Of a stretch of DNA of 64,000 nt, positions 18,107 through 30,786 are shown one piece after another (within the stretch, counting starts at the first letter, position 1; every line of letters begins with the position of its first letter). This stretch comes from Lysobacterales bacterium (GTDB lineage: Bacteria > Pseudomonadota > Gammaproteobacteria > Xanthomonadales > UBA2363), in contig JAHCAT010000005.1 in the NCBI GenBank assembly GCA_019634735.1, forward strand, positions 1-64,000, read 5' to 3'. The notes beneath the pieces are model-generated. The model ran no database searches. It was not told the origin of the DNA and worked only from the letters and a program-made list of their open reading frames with translations. The translations under genes were made by a program, and so were the position numbers.

Positions 18107-18847
18107 TCAGCCGCGCTGGCGGCGGGCCTCGAACAGGCAGATGCCGGCGGCCACCGAGACATTGAGACTCTCCATCGCGGCATCGATGGGGATGCGCACC
18201 AGGAAATCGCAGTGTTCGCGGGTCAGTCTGCGCATGCCCTCGCCCTCGGCACCGAGCACCAGAGCCAGGGGGCCGGTCAGATCGCGCTGGTAGAGGGACT
18301 GCTCGGCCTCGCCCGCCAGTCCGACGATCCACACGCCGTCGCGGCGAAGCTGTTCCATGGCCCTGGCGAGATTGGTGACGCGCACCAGCGGCACCGACTC
18401 GGCGCCGCCGGCCGCGGCCTTGCGCGCAGCAGCGTTCAGCGGCGCGCTGCGGTCCTTGGGCAGGACCACGGCCGTGGCACCGGCGGCCGCGGCCGAGCGC
18501 AGGCAGGCGCCCAGGTTGTGCGGATCGGTGACACCGTCGAGCACCAGCAGCAGCGCCTGCGCCCCGGCTGCCGCGACCAGGTCCGGCAGATCGCGCTCAT
18601 CGACGGCGGCAGGTGTGCGGACGTTGGCCAGCACATCCTGGTGGCGCAGTCCGGCGGCAAGGCGCTCCAGGGTGGACCGCGGTGCGCGCTGCACGGCGAT
18701 GCCGGCGGCGCGCGCCTGGGCGGCGATCTCGTCCAGGCGCGGGTTGCGCGCCTCGCGGGCCAACATCAGTTCCAGGACCGCCGCCGGATCCCTGTCCAGC
18801 AGCGCGGCGACGGCATGGATGCCGCCGATCCAGTCGCTGCCGCTCAC
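18107..18847 (-). CDS. rlmB: 23S rRNA 2'-O-ribose methyltransferase RlmB (TrmH/SpoU family)
   Basis: RlmB methylates the ribose of G2251 in 23S rRNA with S-adenosylmethionine. The 246-residue product has the N-terminal substrate-binding domain (GGIHAVAALLDRDP) and the SPOUT domain. Its three family motifs are LDGVTDPHNLGACLRSA (about 118-134), LVLGAEGEGMRRLT (about 192-205) and IPIDAAMESLNVSVAAGICLFE (about 214-235). The stop codon of rnr overlaps its start by 4 bp, so it is translationally coupled downstream of rnr, the arrangement known from E. coli (rnr-rlmB). Confidence 0.95.
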   Translation of the reverse strand: MSGSDWIGGIHAVAALLDRDPAAVLELMLAREARNPRLDEIAAQARAAGIAVQRAPRSTLERLAAGLRHQDVLANVRTPAAVDERDLPDLVAAAGAQALLLVLDGVTDPHNLGACLRSAAAAGATAVVLPKDRSAPLNAAARKAAAGGAESVPLVRVTNLARAMEQLRRDGVWIVGLAGEAEQSLYQRDLTGPLALVLGAEGEGMRRLTREHCDFLVRIPIDAAMESLNVSVAAGICLFEARRQRG

Positions 18848-21378
18848 GACTTCGCCTTGCGCGCCCGCGTCGCCACCACCGGACCGGTGTCCTCGACCAG
18901 CCGGAAGTCGATCTTGCGGTCCTCGAGACTGGCGCGCAGCACCAGCACCTTGACCCGGTCGCCCAGCCGGAAACCGAGCCGCCGGCGCTCGCCGGTCATC
19001 ATCTTGCGCACCGGATCGAAGTGGTAGTAGTCATTGGGCAGCTGGGTGACGTGCACCAGGCCGGTGACCCGGGATTCGTCCAGCTCCACGAACAGGCCGA
19101 AGCTGGTCACGCCGCTGATCGTGCCCTCGAAGGTGCTGCCGACGTGCTTCTCCATCCAGGCGCACTTGTAGCGCTCGTCGACGTCGCGTTCGGCCTCCTC
19201 GGCGCGGCGCGCGTTTTCCGAGCAGTGCGTCGAGAGGGTGGCGATGTCGTGCGCCGCGTAGTGGTAGTCGGTGGCCTTGCCGCCGGCCAGGGCGTGCCGG
19301 ATCGCCCGGTGCACCAGCAGGTCGGCGTAGCGCCTGATCGGCGAGGTGAAGTGCGCGTAGGCGTCCAGCGCCAGGCCGAAATGCCCGATGTTCTGAGGCT
19401 GGTACACGGCCAGGCTCATCGAGCGCAACAGCACCGACTCCAACAGCGTGGCATCGGCGCGCTTGCGGACCTTCTTGAGCAGGTTGGCGTAGTCCAGCGG
19501 GGTGACCGTCGCGTGTGCCGGCAGCGAAAGGCCGAACTCGACCAGAAACTCGCTGAGCTCGGCGAACTTGCCCTCCGGCGGCCGGTCGTGCACGCGGTAC
19601 GGGGCCGGCACCTTCTTCTTCAGCAGGAACTTCGCGGCCTGCACGTTGGCCGCGATCATGCATTCCTCGATCAGCTTGTGGGCGTCGTTGCGCTCGTAGG
19701 CGCCCATCGACACGACCTCGCCGGACGGCGCCAGCCGGAAGCTGACCTCGGTCGATTCGAAATCCAGCGCGCCTCGCGCCGTCCGACGCTTCGCGAACAG
19801 CCGGTACAGCCGGAACAGCTGCCGCACCGGGCCCAGCATCGGACCGAGCCGTTCGATCGCGGCCGGATCCTTCTCGCCGACCGCCTGCCAGACCTGGGTA
19901 TAGGTGAGCCGTGCGTGGGAACGCATGACACCGGGGTAGAAGCGCGACTTGGTCACCTCGCCGTCGCCGTCGACCACCATCTCGCAGACCATGCACAGCC
20001 GCTCGACCTCGGGACGCAACGAGCAGATGCCGTTGGACAGGGTCTCCGGGAGCATCGGCACCACGTAGCCGGGGAAGTACACCGAGGTCGCCCGGTTGCG
20101 TGCCTCCTCGTCGAGCGGCGATCCCGGCCGGACATAGTGGGAGACGTCGGCGATCGCCACGATCAGGATGTAGCCATCCCGGTGCGGCTCGCAGTAGACG
20201 GCGTCGTCGAAGTCCTTGGCGTCCTCGCCGTCGATGGTGACCAGAGGCAGCTGGCGCAGGTCGACGCGACCCTCGTGGTCGGTGGCCAGCACCAGCTGCG
20301 GGGTGTCGGCGGCCTCGCACAACACCTCGGCGGGCCATTCGTCGGGGATGCCGTGGCTGTGGATCGCGGTCTGCACCACCAGGGAGGCGGTCAGGCGGTC
20401 GCCCAGGACGGCCACCACGCGCCCCATCGGCGGCCGCCAGCCGGTCGGCTGCTCGGTGATCTCGCAGACCACCAGCTGGCCGTTCCGGGCCTCGCCGCGG
20501 GCATCGGCGGGGATCACCACCTCCATGTGGATGCGGGTGTCGTCCGGCGCCACCGTGCCGATGCCGGCCTTTTCGCTGTAGGTGCCGACCAGGCGTGCCG
20601 CGCGGCGATCGAGGATCTCGACGATGACGCCTTCCGGGCGGCCCCGGCGGTCCAGGCCGGTGACCGAGACCATGGCCCGGTCGCCGTGCAGCACGCGCCG
20701 CATCTGCGCCGGTGGCAGGAACACGTCGTCGCCGCCGGCATCCGGCCTGAGGAAGCCGAACCCGTCTTCCTTGCCCAGCACCCGGCCGGCGATCAGTTGC
20801 AGGCGGTCGGCGACGCCGTAGCCGCCGCGCCGGTTCATGTGCAACTGGCCATCGCGCAGCATCGCCGCCAGGCGCTTGCCCAGGGCGTCGAAGCGTTCCG
20901 GATCGGTCAGCCCCAGGCCGGCAGCGATGTCGTCGGCCTGCATCAGCCGACCCTGCGCGCCGAGAAAGGTCAGGATCGCCTCGCGACTGGGGATCGGGTT
21001 CTCGTAACGCCGTTGCTCTCGCTCGGCGTACGGATCGGCGACCGCGGAAGACGCAGGACGCGTGGCCGCTGCGCCGCGGCGCGCGGCCTTGGCCGCGGAA
21101 CCGCCGCGACCTGCTTCCGGAAACACCGGGGGCAACCATGGTGCCTTTGCCGACCCCGACGCAGCCGGGGTCCGCTTCTTCGTCGCCGCGCCGCCAGGGG
21201 CAGTTCCCTTGGCCGTCCTGCCGCCTGCGCCGCGCGCACCCGGGCCTGCCTTCGGGGCGCCCTTGCCGGACGCGGTCCGTGTCCCGGCCTTTCCGGCAGG
21301 CCCGCCGGACTTGCCTGCCGAACTGCCGGTGCCCCTGCCGCGACTGCCGCCGCTCTTGCTCTTGCTGGTTCTTGTCAT
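18844..21378 (-). CDS. rnr: Ribonuclease R with long basic N-terminal extension
   Basis: RNase R is a processive 3'-5' exoribonuclease that degrades structured RNA. After residue 116 the usual order is seen: helix-turn-helix (YENPIPSREAILTFL), cold-shock domains, the RNB domain with catalytic cluster DGEDAKDFDDAV, and one S1 domain (GSTFEGTISGVTSFGLFVEL). The 844-residue protein is unusual at both ends. It begins with about 116 residues rich in Gly, Ala, Lys, Ser and Arg, and it lacks the long lysine-rich tail that E. coli RNase R has after S1. The start at 21378 was chosen because it begins this basic segment and codons above it look non-coding. It is coupled to rlmB by a 4-bp overlap. Confidence 0.95.
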   Translation of the reverse strand: MTRTSKSKSGGSRGRGTGSSAGKSGGPAGKAGTRTASGKGAPKAGPGARGAGGRTAKGTAPGGAATKKRTPAASGSAKAPWLPPVFPEAGRGGSAAKAARRGAAATRPASSAVADPYAEREQRRYENPIPSREAILTFLGAQGRLMQADDIAAGLGLTDPERFDALGKRLAAMLRDGQLHMNRRGGYGVADRLQLIAGRVLGKEDGFGFLRPDAGGDDVFLPPAQMRRVLHGDRAMVSVTGLDRRGRPEGVIVEILDRRAARLVGTYSEKAGIGTVAPDDTRIHMEVVIPADARGEARNGQLVVCEITEQPTGWRPPMGRVVAVLGDRLTASLVVQTAIHSHGIPDEWPAEVLCEAADTPQLVLATDHEGRVDLRQLPLVTIDGEDAKDFDDAVYCEPHRDGYILIVAIADVSHYVRPGSPLDEEARNRATSVYFPGYVVPMLPETLSNGICSLRPEVERLCMVCEMVVDGDGEVTKSRFYPGVMRSHARLTYTQVWQAVGEKDPAAIERLGPMLGPVRQLFRLYRLFAKRRTARGALDFESTEVSFRLAPSGEVVSMGAYERNDAHKLIEECMIAANVQAAKFLLKKKVPAPYRVHDRPPEGKFAELSEFLVEFGLSLPAHATVTPLDYANLLKKVRKRADATLLESVLLRSMSLAVYQPQNIGHFGLALDAYAHFTSPIRRYADLLVHRAIRHALAGGKATDYHYAAHDIATLSTHCSENARRAEEAERDVDERYKCAWMEKHVGSTFEGTISGVTSFGLFVELDESRVTGLVHVTQLPNDYYHFDPVRKMMTGERRRLGFRLGDRVKVLVLRASLEDRKIDFRLVEDTGPVVATRARKAKS

Positions 21379-21452
21379 GGCGCAATGGTACCCCGGCGTC
21401 CCCGACCACGGCCCGATCGACGCACGCGCCGGGGCGTCTGGCCCCACCGACA

Positions 21453-21481
21453 TTGACAAGGCCTGCGCGACTGCCTAAAGT
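21453..21481 (+). promoter_or_regulatory. Sigma-70 promoter of tRNA-Leu
   Basis: TTGACA (21453-21458), a 17-bp spacer and TAAAGT (21476-21481) form a near-consensus promoter. The sequence after the -10 is GC-rich (TGCGCCCCC), as in discriminators of stringently controlled stable-RNA promoters. Transcription would start near 21488, about 29 bp before the tRNA. Confidence 0.88.
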
Positions 21482-21516
21482 TGCGCCCCCTGCGCCCTGC
21501 CGGGCGCTCGGCACCT

Positions 21517-21601
<85 letters not shown>

Positions 21602-21636
21602 TGACACACCGTCGGCCTGCTGCCGATGATGCGACC

Positions 21637-21660
21637 AACCCCGCCGCTGGCGGGGTTTTT
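21637..21660 (+). terminator. Rho-independent terminator of tRNA-Leu
   Basis: AACCCCGCC and GGCGGGGTT pair around the loop GCT, and the run continues as TTTTT. It lies 36 bp after the CCA end. Confidence 0.93.
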
Positions 21661-21766
21661 CGTTTCGGGGCGATAGCGTCCCGACAGCGCCAACCGGCAT
21701 CATGACGCCCTGCCGGCTCCGTATCCGATCTGCGCCCGCGAGCCCGCGTGGAGGACAGCTGCCAAC

Positions 21767-23566
21767 GTGGAAGCCCTGGACCAGGCCAACCTGATCCTGC
21801 TGGCCGGCGCCGCCCTGGTGCTGGCCGGCATCGCCTCGAGCCTGCTGGCCCGCAGGTTCGGCGCGCCTCTGCTGCTGGTGTTCCTGGGCCTGGGCATGCT
21901 GCTCGGCGAGGACGGCCCGGGCGGCATCGCCTTCGCCAACTACCAGGCGACCTTTCTGGTCGGTTCGCTGGCGCTGTCGGTGATTCTGTTCGACGGTGGA
22001 CTGCGCACCCGACTGTCCGAGGTCGCCGGCGTCCTGGCGCCCGCGGCGACCCTGGCCACCGTCGGCGTGGTTGTCACCGCCGGCCTCACCGGACTTGCCG
22101 CGATCCCTCTGCTGGGACTGTCCCCCGCAGAAGGTCTGCTGCTGGGCGCGATCGTCGCATCCACCGACGCCGCCGCGGTGTTCTTCCTGCTGCGGGCGGG
22201 CGGGCTGCACCTGCGCAAGCGGGTCGGTGCGACCCTCGAGGTCGAATCGGGCAGCAACGACCCGGTTGCGGTGTTCCTCACCCTGGCCCTGACCGCCTGG
22301 ATCGCCAGCGAGGGCGCGACCAGCGCCTCCGGGTTTCTGGTCAACCTGGTCCGGCAGGCGGGCCTGGGCACGGTCCTGGGACTGGCAGGCGGCTGGCTCC
22401 TGGCCCATGCGCTCAATCGTCTGGACCTGCCGGGGGGGCTGCATCCGCTGCTCGCCCTGGCTGGCGCCGTGACCGTGTTCGCGCTGACCGCGATCCTCGG
22501 CGGCAGTGGCTTCCTGGCCGTCTACCTGGCCGGCCTGGTGGTCGGCAACCGCCCGGTGCGCGCTTATGCCAGCGTGGTGGCGGTGCAGGACGCGGTGACC
22601 TGGCTGGCGCAGCTGCTGATGTTCCTGGTGCTGGGCCTGCTGGTGACCCCCAGCCGTCTGCTTGACTCCCTGCTGCCCGGGCTGGCGCTGGCGGCCTTTC
22701 TGATGGTCGTCGCGCGGCCGCTGGCGGTGGCCCTGTGCCTGCTGCCCTACCGGTACAGCAAGCGCGAAACCGCCTACATCTCCTGGGTCGGGCTGCGCGG
22801 GGCGGTGGGCATCTTCCTCGCCTCCATCCCGATGCTCGTGCAGTTGCCCGGCGCCGAGCTGTACTTCAACGTCGCGTTCGTGGTCGTGCTCAGCTCGCTG
22901 CTGGTTCAGGGCTGGAGCCTGGGCTGGCTGGCCGGACGCCTCGACGTGGCCCTGCCCCGCCGCGACCCGCCGTTCCGGCGCGTCGAACTGGACCTGCCCG
23001 GCCAGCTCGAGCAGGAGATGGTGGGCTACCGGGTTGCCCCCGGCAGCGCGGTGCTGCGTGGCGCGCCGGTCCCCGCGTGGGCGCGGCCAAGCATGGTGGT
23101 GCGCGGCGGCCAGGTGCTGGAACCGGGCCCCGCCTTGCCGCTGCAGGCCGAGGACTATGCCTACTATCTGGCGCCCCCGGGCAGCGTGAGCCGCCTGGAC
23201 TGGCTGTTCGCCGCCCCCGAGGACGCCCGCGCCGCCGCCCACGAACTGATCGGCGTGACCAGCGTGCGTGGCAGCCTGCACCTGCGCACGCTGGGCCGGC
23301 ATTTTCACGTCGAGATACCCGGGCACCTCGCCGAACTCAGCCTCGCCGAGCTGTTCGCCGCCCACTTCGACGATGCACCGCATATCGGCGACCGCATCGA
23401 GGTCGGCATCGCCACGCTCGTGGTCCAGGCGATGGAGGACGAGCGGGTCGGCCGGGTCGGGCTGCTCCTGGGTCCACCCGGCGAGCTGCGGCTGGGACTG
23501 CCGCCGGGCATGCGCGGCCGAAAGGCCCGCAGGCGCGACAGCGGTACGCCACCGACCGGCGCATGA
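21767..23566 (+). CDS. Potassium/proton antiporter, CvrA/NhaP2 type
   Basis: This 599-residue inner-membrane CPA1 antiporter has 12-13 hydrophobic segments over residues 1-390. They contain the family motifs LFDGGLRTR, ASTDAAAVFFLLR, LEVESGSNDPVAVFLTLAL and YISWVGLRGAVGIFLAS. A cytoplasmic TrkA-C-like domain (about 400-480) and a CorC/HlyC-like domain follow, as in CvrA/NhaP2, which exchanges K+ for H+ and adjusts volume at low osmolarity. Translation probably starts at the GTG at 21767, because it directly precedes the first helix. It is an independent gene after the tRNA-Leu terminator. Ion specificity is inferred from the family. Confidence 0.9.
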   Translation: MEALDQANLILLAGAALVLAGIASSLLARRFGAPLLLVFLGLGMLLGEDGPGGIAFANYQATFLVGSLALSVILFDGGLRTRLSEVAGVLAPAATLATVGVVVTAGLTGLAAIPLLGLSPAEGLLLGAIVASTDAAAVFFLLRAGGLHLRKRVGATLEVESGSNDPVAVFLTLALTAWIASEGATSASGFLVNLVRQAGLGTVLGLAGGWLLAHALNRLDLPGGLHPLLALAGAVTVFALTAILGGSGFLAVYLAGLVVGNRPVRAYASVVAVQDAVTWLAQLLMFLVLGLLVTPSRLLDSLLPGLALAAFLMVVARPLAVALCLLPYRYSKRETAYISWVGLRGAVGIFLASIPMLVQLPGAELYFNVAFVVVLSSLLVQGWSLGWLAGRLDVALPRRDPPFRRVELDLPGQLEQEMVGYRVAPGSAVLRGAPVPAWARPSMVVRGGQVLEPGPALPLQAEDYAYYLAPPGSVSRLDWLFAAPEDARAAAHELIGVTSVRGSLHLRTLGRHFHVEIPGHLAELSLAELFAAHFDDAPHIGDRIEVGIATLVVQAMEDERVGRVGLLLGPPGELRLGLPPGMRGRKARRRDSGTPPTGA

Positions 23567-23685
23567 TCGGGGGGCGGCTGCGCCCTTGGCGGCACCCTGC
23601 AGACGCAACCCGACCCGACCGACGCGGGACCTGCCCGCGCCGCGCTGGAGCGACGCGTGGCGGCCCGGCCCGCTATCATTGGCCG

Positions 23686-23852
23686 GCACGTGGTGGGAGA
23701 AGCGGGGCGACCCGCTGCCGAAGGCGCAAACGCCCGCAATCGCTCAGGCCCAGGTACCAGCACGCGCGGCAAAGACTCTGGAGAGACCGGTTGACCGGCG
23801 CCGAAGGGGCACGGGGCCCACGCCCCCAAACTCTCAGGCAAAAGGACAGAGG
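23686..23852 (+). promoter_or_regulatory. Tandem glycine riboswitch upstream of gcvP
   Basis: Two aptamers lie in a row. The first (about 23686-23766) has GGGAGA, GCCGAAGGCGCAA and CGCTCAGGCCCA. The second (about 23775-23852) has the classical GGAGAGA, CGCCGAAGGGGCA and AACTCTCAGGCAAAAGGACAGAG. These conserved blocks are those of the glycine riboswitch, which typically turns on glycine cleavage genes when glycine is abundant. A -10-like TATCAT at 23673-23678 puts the transcript start just before aptamer 1. The expression platform is not obvious, because a 73-bp repeat starts 3 nt after aptamer 2. Confidence 0.95.
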
Positions 23853-23854
23853 GG

Positions 23855-24110
23855 CGAGCAGGGCTTTCGAGTGGCGCAAGCCACGAGCCTGCGAGCGCCG
23901 ACGCGCATGCAAGCGCGGCGGCCGGAACGAGCAGGGCTCTCGAGTGGCGTCAGCCACGAGCCTGCGAGCGCCGGCGCGCATGCAAGCGCGACGGCCGGAA
24001 CGAGCAGGGCTTTCGAGTGGCGTCAGCCACGAGCCTGCGAGCGCCGGCGCGCATGCAAGCGCGGCGGCCGGAACGCAGGCTTTCCTGTGGCGCATGCCAC
24101 GGGTGGGAGT
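23855..24110. repeat. 73-bp tandem repeat, three full units and a decayed fourth
   Basis: Units begin at 23855, 23928 and 24001 and differ at only 2-5 of 73 positions. A partial, diverged fourth unit begins at 24074 (CGCAGGCTTTCCTGTGGCG). Each unit carries the small hairpin GTGGC-GTCA-GCCAC (GCAA loop in the first) and GCGCATGCAAGCGC. The period is not a multiple of three, so coding is unlikely even though open frames run through it. It forms most of the leader between the glycine riboswitch and gcvP. Confidence 0.95.
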
Positions 24111-24202
24111 CCCGCTGCCGCCGGTGCGTCGCGAACGCGCCGGCCGGTCGACCCACCGCCAGGCGCGCGGCGTGCGCGCGGACACTTTGCCGGATGCCAA
24201 CG

Positions 24203-27097
<2,895 letters not shown>

Positions 27098-27317
27098 GGC
27101 CTTGCAAGCATGCGCGCATACCGCGGAGTGCCGTCGGGTCGGCTCGACCGCTCCCATGCGGCGGCCAATGGGAATCCGCCGTTGGCGGGCTCCGGCAACC
27201 TGACCGGCTCCCGCCGCCGGACCAAACGCCAGGGCGTCAGGGCGGGGCGCGCACAGATGCAGTTCACTCGCTTGTAGGTTGCTGTTCGGTCCGAGGTCCA
27301 TTCCCGGAGACGCATCG

Positions 27318-28103
27318 ATGGCCTTTCGATCGCCGCGCATGGTCGCCACCGCCGTGACCTTGATCGGCATCTACGGGCTGCTCTGTCTGCTGTTGTTTCT
27401 GCAGCAGAGCAGTCTCATCTACATGCCCCAGTACACGCGGGCCCGGGTTTCCGAGACCGATTTCGAACTGCCGCGCGCGGACGGCGTGATCCTGCGCGGC
27501 TGGCTGGTGGCCCCGGACCAGCCCGATGTCCTGCTGTACTTCGGCGGCAATGCCGAGCAGATCGGTCACCTGCGCGCCGACGCCCTGGCGCTGTTCCCGG
27601 GGCATGCCGTCTTCCTGGTCGCCTATCGCGGCTACGGCGCCAGCGACGGACGCCCCGACGAAGCCAGCCTCGGCGCCGATGCGATCGCCTTGTACGACCA
27701 TGTCCGGACCCGTCGTCCCCAGGCGCGCATCGCGGTGGTCGGGCGCAGCCTGGGCAGTGGTGTGGCCGCCTTCCTGGCCGGCCAACGCGATGTCGACAGG
27801 CTGGTCCTGGTGACGCCTTTCGACAGCATGACCGAGGTGGCTGCCCACCATTACCCGTGGCTGCCGGTCCGCTGGTTGCTCCGCGAGCGCTACGAATCGG
27901 CCAGGCACCTGGCCGGGCATTCCGGCCCGGTGCTGGTGGTGAGGGCCGGCCGGGACAGCATCGTGCCCGCTGCACGCACAGACGCCCTGGCCGCCGCGCT
28001 GCCGGTGCCGCCCCGCATCCTGGACCTGCCGGACGCGGACCACAACGTCGATCTGCGCAACCCGGCGATCCTGGCTTCGCTGCGTGCCTTCCTGACCCGG
28101 TAA
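27318..28103 (+). CDS. Membrane-anchored alpha/beta hydrolase (Bem46/YfhR-like)
   Basis: This 261-residue protein has one N-terminal membrane helix (about 8-32) and an alpha/beta-hydrolase domain. The nucleophile elbow is VVGRSLGSG (Ser near residue 142). The acid is in VRAGRDSIVP and the histidine in DADHNVDL near the C terminus. LYFGGNAEQ supplies the oxyanion turn. Family members act as esterases or thioesterases of mostly unknown substrate. The start at 27318 is preceded by a GGAGA ribosome-binding site (27305-27309) and begins just before the helix. It is convergent with the TlpA-like gene. Confidence 0.87.
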   Translation: MAFRSPRMVATAVTLIGIYGLLCLLLFLQQSSLIYMPQYTRARVSETDFELPRADGVILRGWLVAPDQPDVLLYFGGNAEQIGHLRADALALFPGHAVFLVAYRGYGASDGRPDEASLGADAIALYDHVRTRRPQARIAVVGRSLGSGVAAFLAGQRDVDRLVLVTPFDSMTEVAAHHYPWLPVRWLLRERYESARHLAGHSGPVLVVRAGRDSIVPAARTDALAAALPVPPRILDLPDADHNVDLRNPAILASLRAFLTR

Positions 28104-28165
28104 GACCGATTGCAGACCGCGAGGCCCCGGTCCCCGGGCCGGGAACGTTCGCCGCGAGCCGGTCC

Positions 28166-29002
28166 TCAGCGCTGCGGCCGGGGACCGCGCGCCGCTTCAC
28201 GCAGGCGCTGGAGGCGAACGGCGAGCGTCGCCCGGGTCAGCTCCCCGACATGGCTGCCGACCTGCCGGCCTTCGGCGTCGAAAAAGAGCGTGACCGGCAG
28301 GGCCCGGGCACCCAGTGCCGCCATCATCGAAGATCCGGTGTCGATCAACATGAGCGCGTTGTCCGGCGCGGACGGCTCGCCGGCAAGAAAAGCGCGGACC
28401 TCCTGCTCGGACTCGCCCTGGTTCACCAGGACGATGGCGATGTCGGGATGGCTCCCCTGGGCCCTTGCCAGCACCGGCAGTTCCCGGCGACAGGGTGGAC
28501 ACCAGGTGGCCCAGAGGTTCACCACCAGGGGCCGGCCGTCGGCCAGGGCCGCGAGGCGTGCCGGCTCCCCCGCCACTCGCGTCAGGAGCAGGTCCGGCAG
28601 CGCGGCAGACACCTGCAGGCGCGCGGTCGCCAGTCCGGCCAGCAACCACGCCAGCAGGCCGGCCGTGGCGGCCAGGGCCGCCGCCTGACGCAGTCGTCCG
28701 TTGCCACGCGTGAACCAGATCCCGGCCAGCAGCGCGACGCCGATTCCCACCCAAGGCAGGAAGCCGCCATCGCCGATGCGCAGCAGAGCGGTCGGCTCGA
28801 CGAGATAGTCACCGGCATGAACGGCGACGAAGGACAGCCGCGCCGCCAGCACCGCGAGCAGCGCCAGGTTGAGGATCAGGTCTCGCGCGCGACGGCGGTC
28901 GCCGGGTTCCGGGCCGGCCAGACAGTGGCCGAGGACCAGCGCAACTGCCGCGGCCAGGCCGACCTCGAGCACGGTCCAGGGCAGCGGCCCCAGGCTCGGC
29001 AC
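28166..29002 (-). CDS. TlpA-like thiol-disulfide oxidoreductase with N-terminal membrane domain
   Basis: This 278-residue protein has four hydrophobic segments in residues 9-125, followed by a thioredoxin-fold domain. The redox motif is WCPPC (Cys168 and Cys171) and the cis-proline motif is ARALPVTLFF. TlpA/ResA-type proteins reduce periplasmic disulfides, for example in cytochrome c maturation. The membrane part vaguely resembles prolipoprotein diacylglyceryl transferase helices, a combination I recall in related genomes. It starts 35 bp after the purA stop on the same strand, so co-transcription with purA is likely. Confidence 0.87.
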   Translation of the reverse strand: MPSLGPLPWTVLEVGLAAAVALVLGHCLAGPEPGDRRRARDLILNLALLAVLAARLSFVAVHAGDYLVEPTALLRIGDGGFLPWVGIGVALLAGIWFTRGNGRLRQAAALAATAGLLAWLLAGLATARLQVSAALPDLLLTRVAGEPARLAALADGRPLVVNLWATWCPPCRRELPVLARAQGSHPDIAIVLVNQGESEQEVRAFLAGEPSAPDNALMLIDTGSSMMAALGARALPVTLFFDAEGRQVGSHVGELTRATLAVRLQRLREAARGPRPQR

Positions 29003-29037
29003 GGCGCCGCGTCCGGGCCGGCGTCAGCCGCTGGCGC

Positions 29038-30591
<1,554 letters not shown>

Positions 30592-30777
30592 TCAGCCCCG
30601 TACGAGATGCAGGCTGAGCAGCCCGAGGACCACCATCACCGCACCGCCCACCCGCAGCTGGCGCGGCTCGATCTCCTGCAGGCGCCGGGCCACCTGCTGC
30701 CAGCCGGCCGGCGCCACGAACAGCACCAGGCCCTCGATGACGAGGACCAGGCACAACGCGGCCCACAGGTCGGACAT
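30592..30777 (-). CDS. DUF2065 (YjeT) family small membrane protein
   Basis: This 61-residue protein has two hydrophobic helices (about 3-24 and 43-59) separated by a short charged loop (RRLQEIEPRQLR). The pattern and its place right after hflC match the YjeT/DUF2065 family. The function is unknown; its constant neighbourhood suggests a link to the HflKC-FtsH assembly. It begins 9 bp after hflC and is the last gene before the terminator at 30511-30540. Confidence 0.9.
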   Translation of the reverse strand: MSDLWAALCLVLVIEGLVLFVAPAGWQQVARRLQEIEPRQLRVGGAVMVVLGLLSLHLVRG

Positions 30778-30786
30778 GTTCCGTCC

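Noticed and set aside
18613..21456. 947-codon open frame on the plus strand opposite rnr
   Set aside because: Shadow of RNase R. Its composition is dominated by Arg, His, Gln and Val without a recognisable domain.
23855..24202. Coding extension of gcvP through the 73-bp repeat
   Set aside because: The frame is open from 24017 to the gcvP start, but the period of 73 is not a multiple of 3, the peptide is Arg/Ala-rich, and GcvP starts canonically at [10 protein letters not shown].
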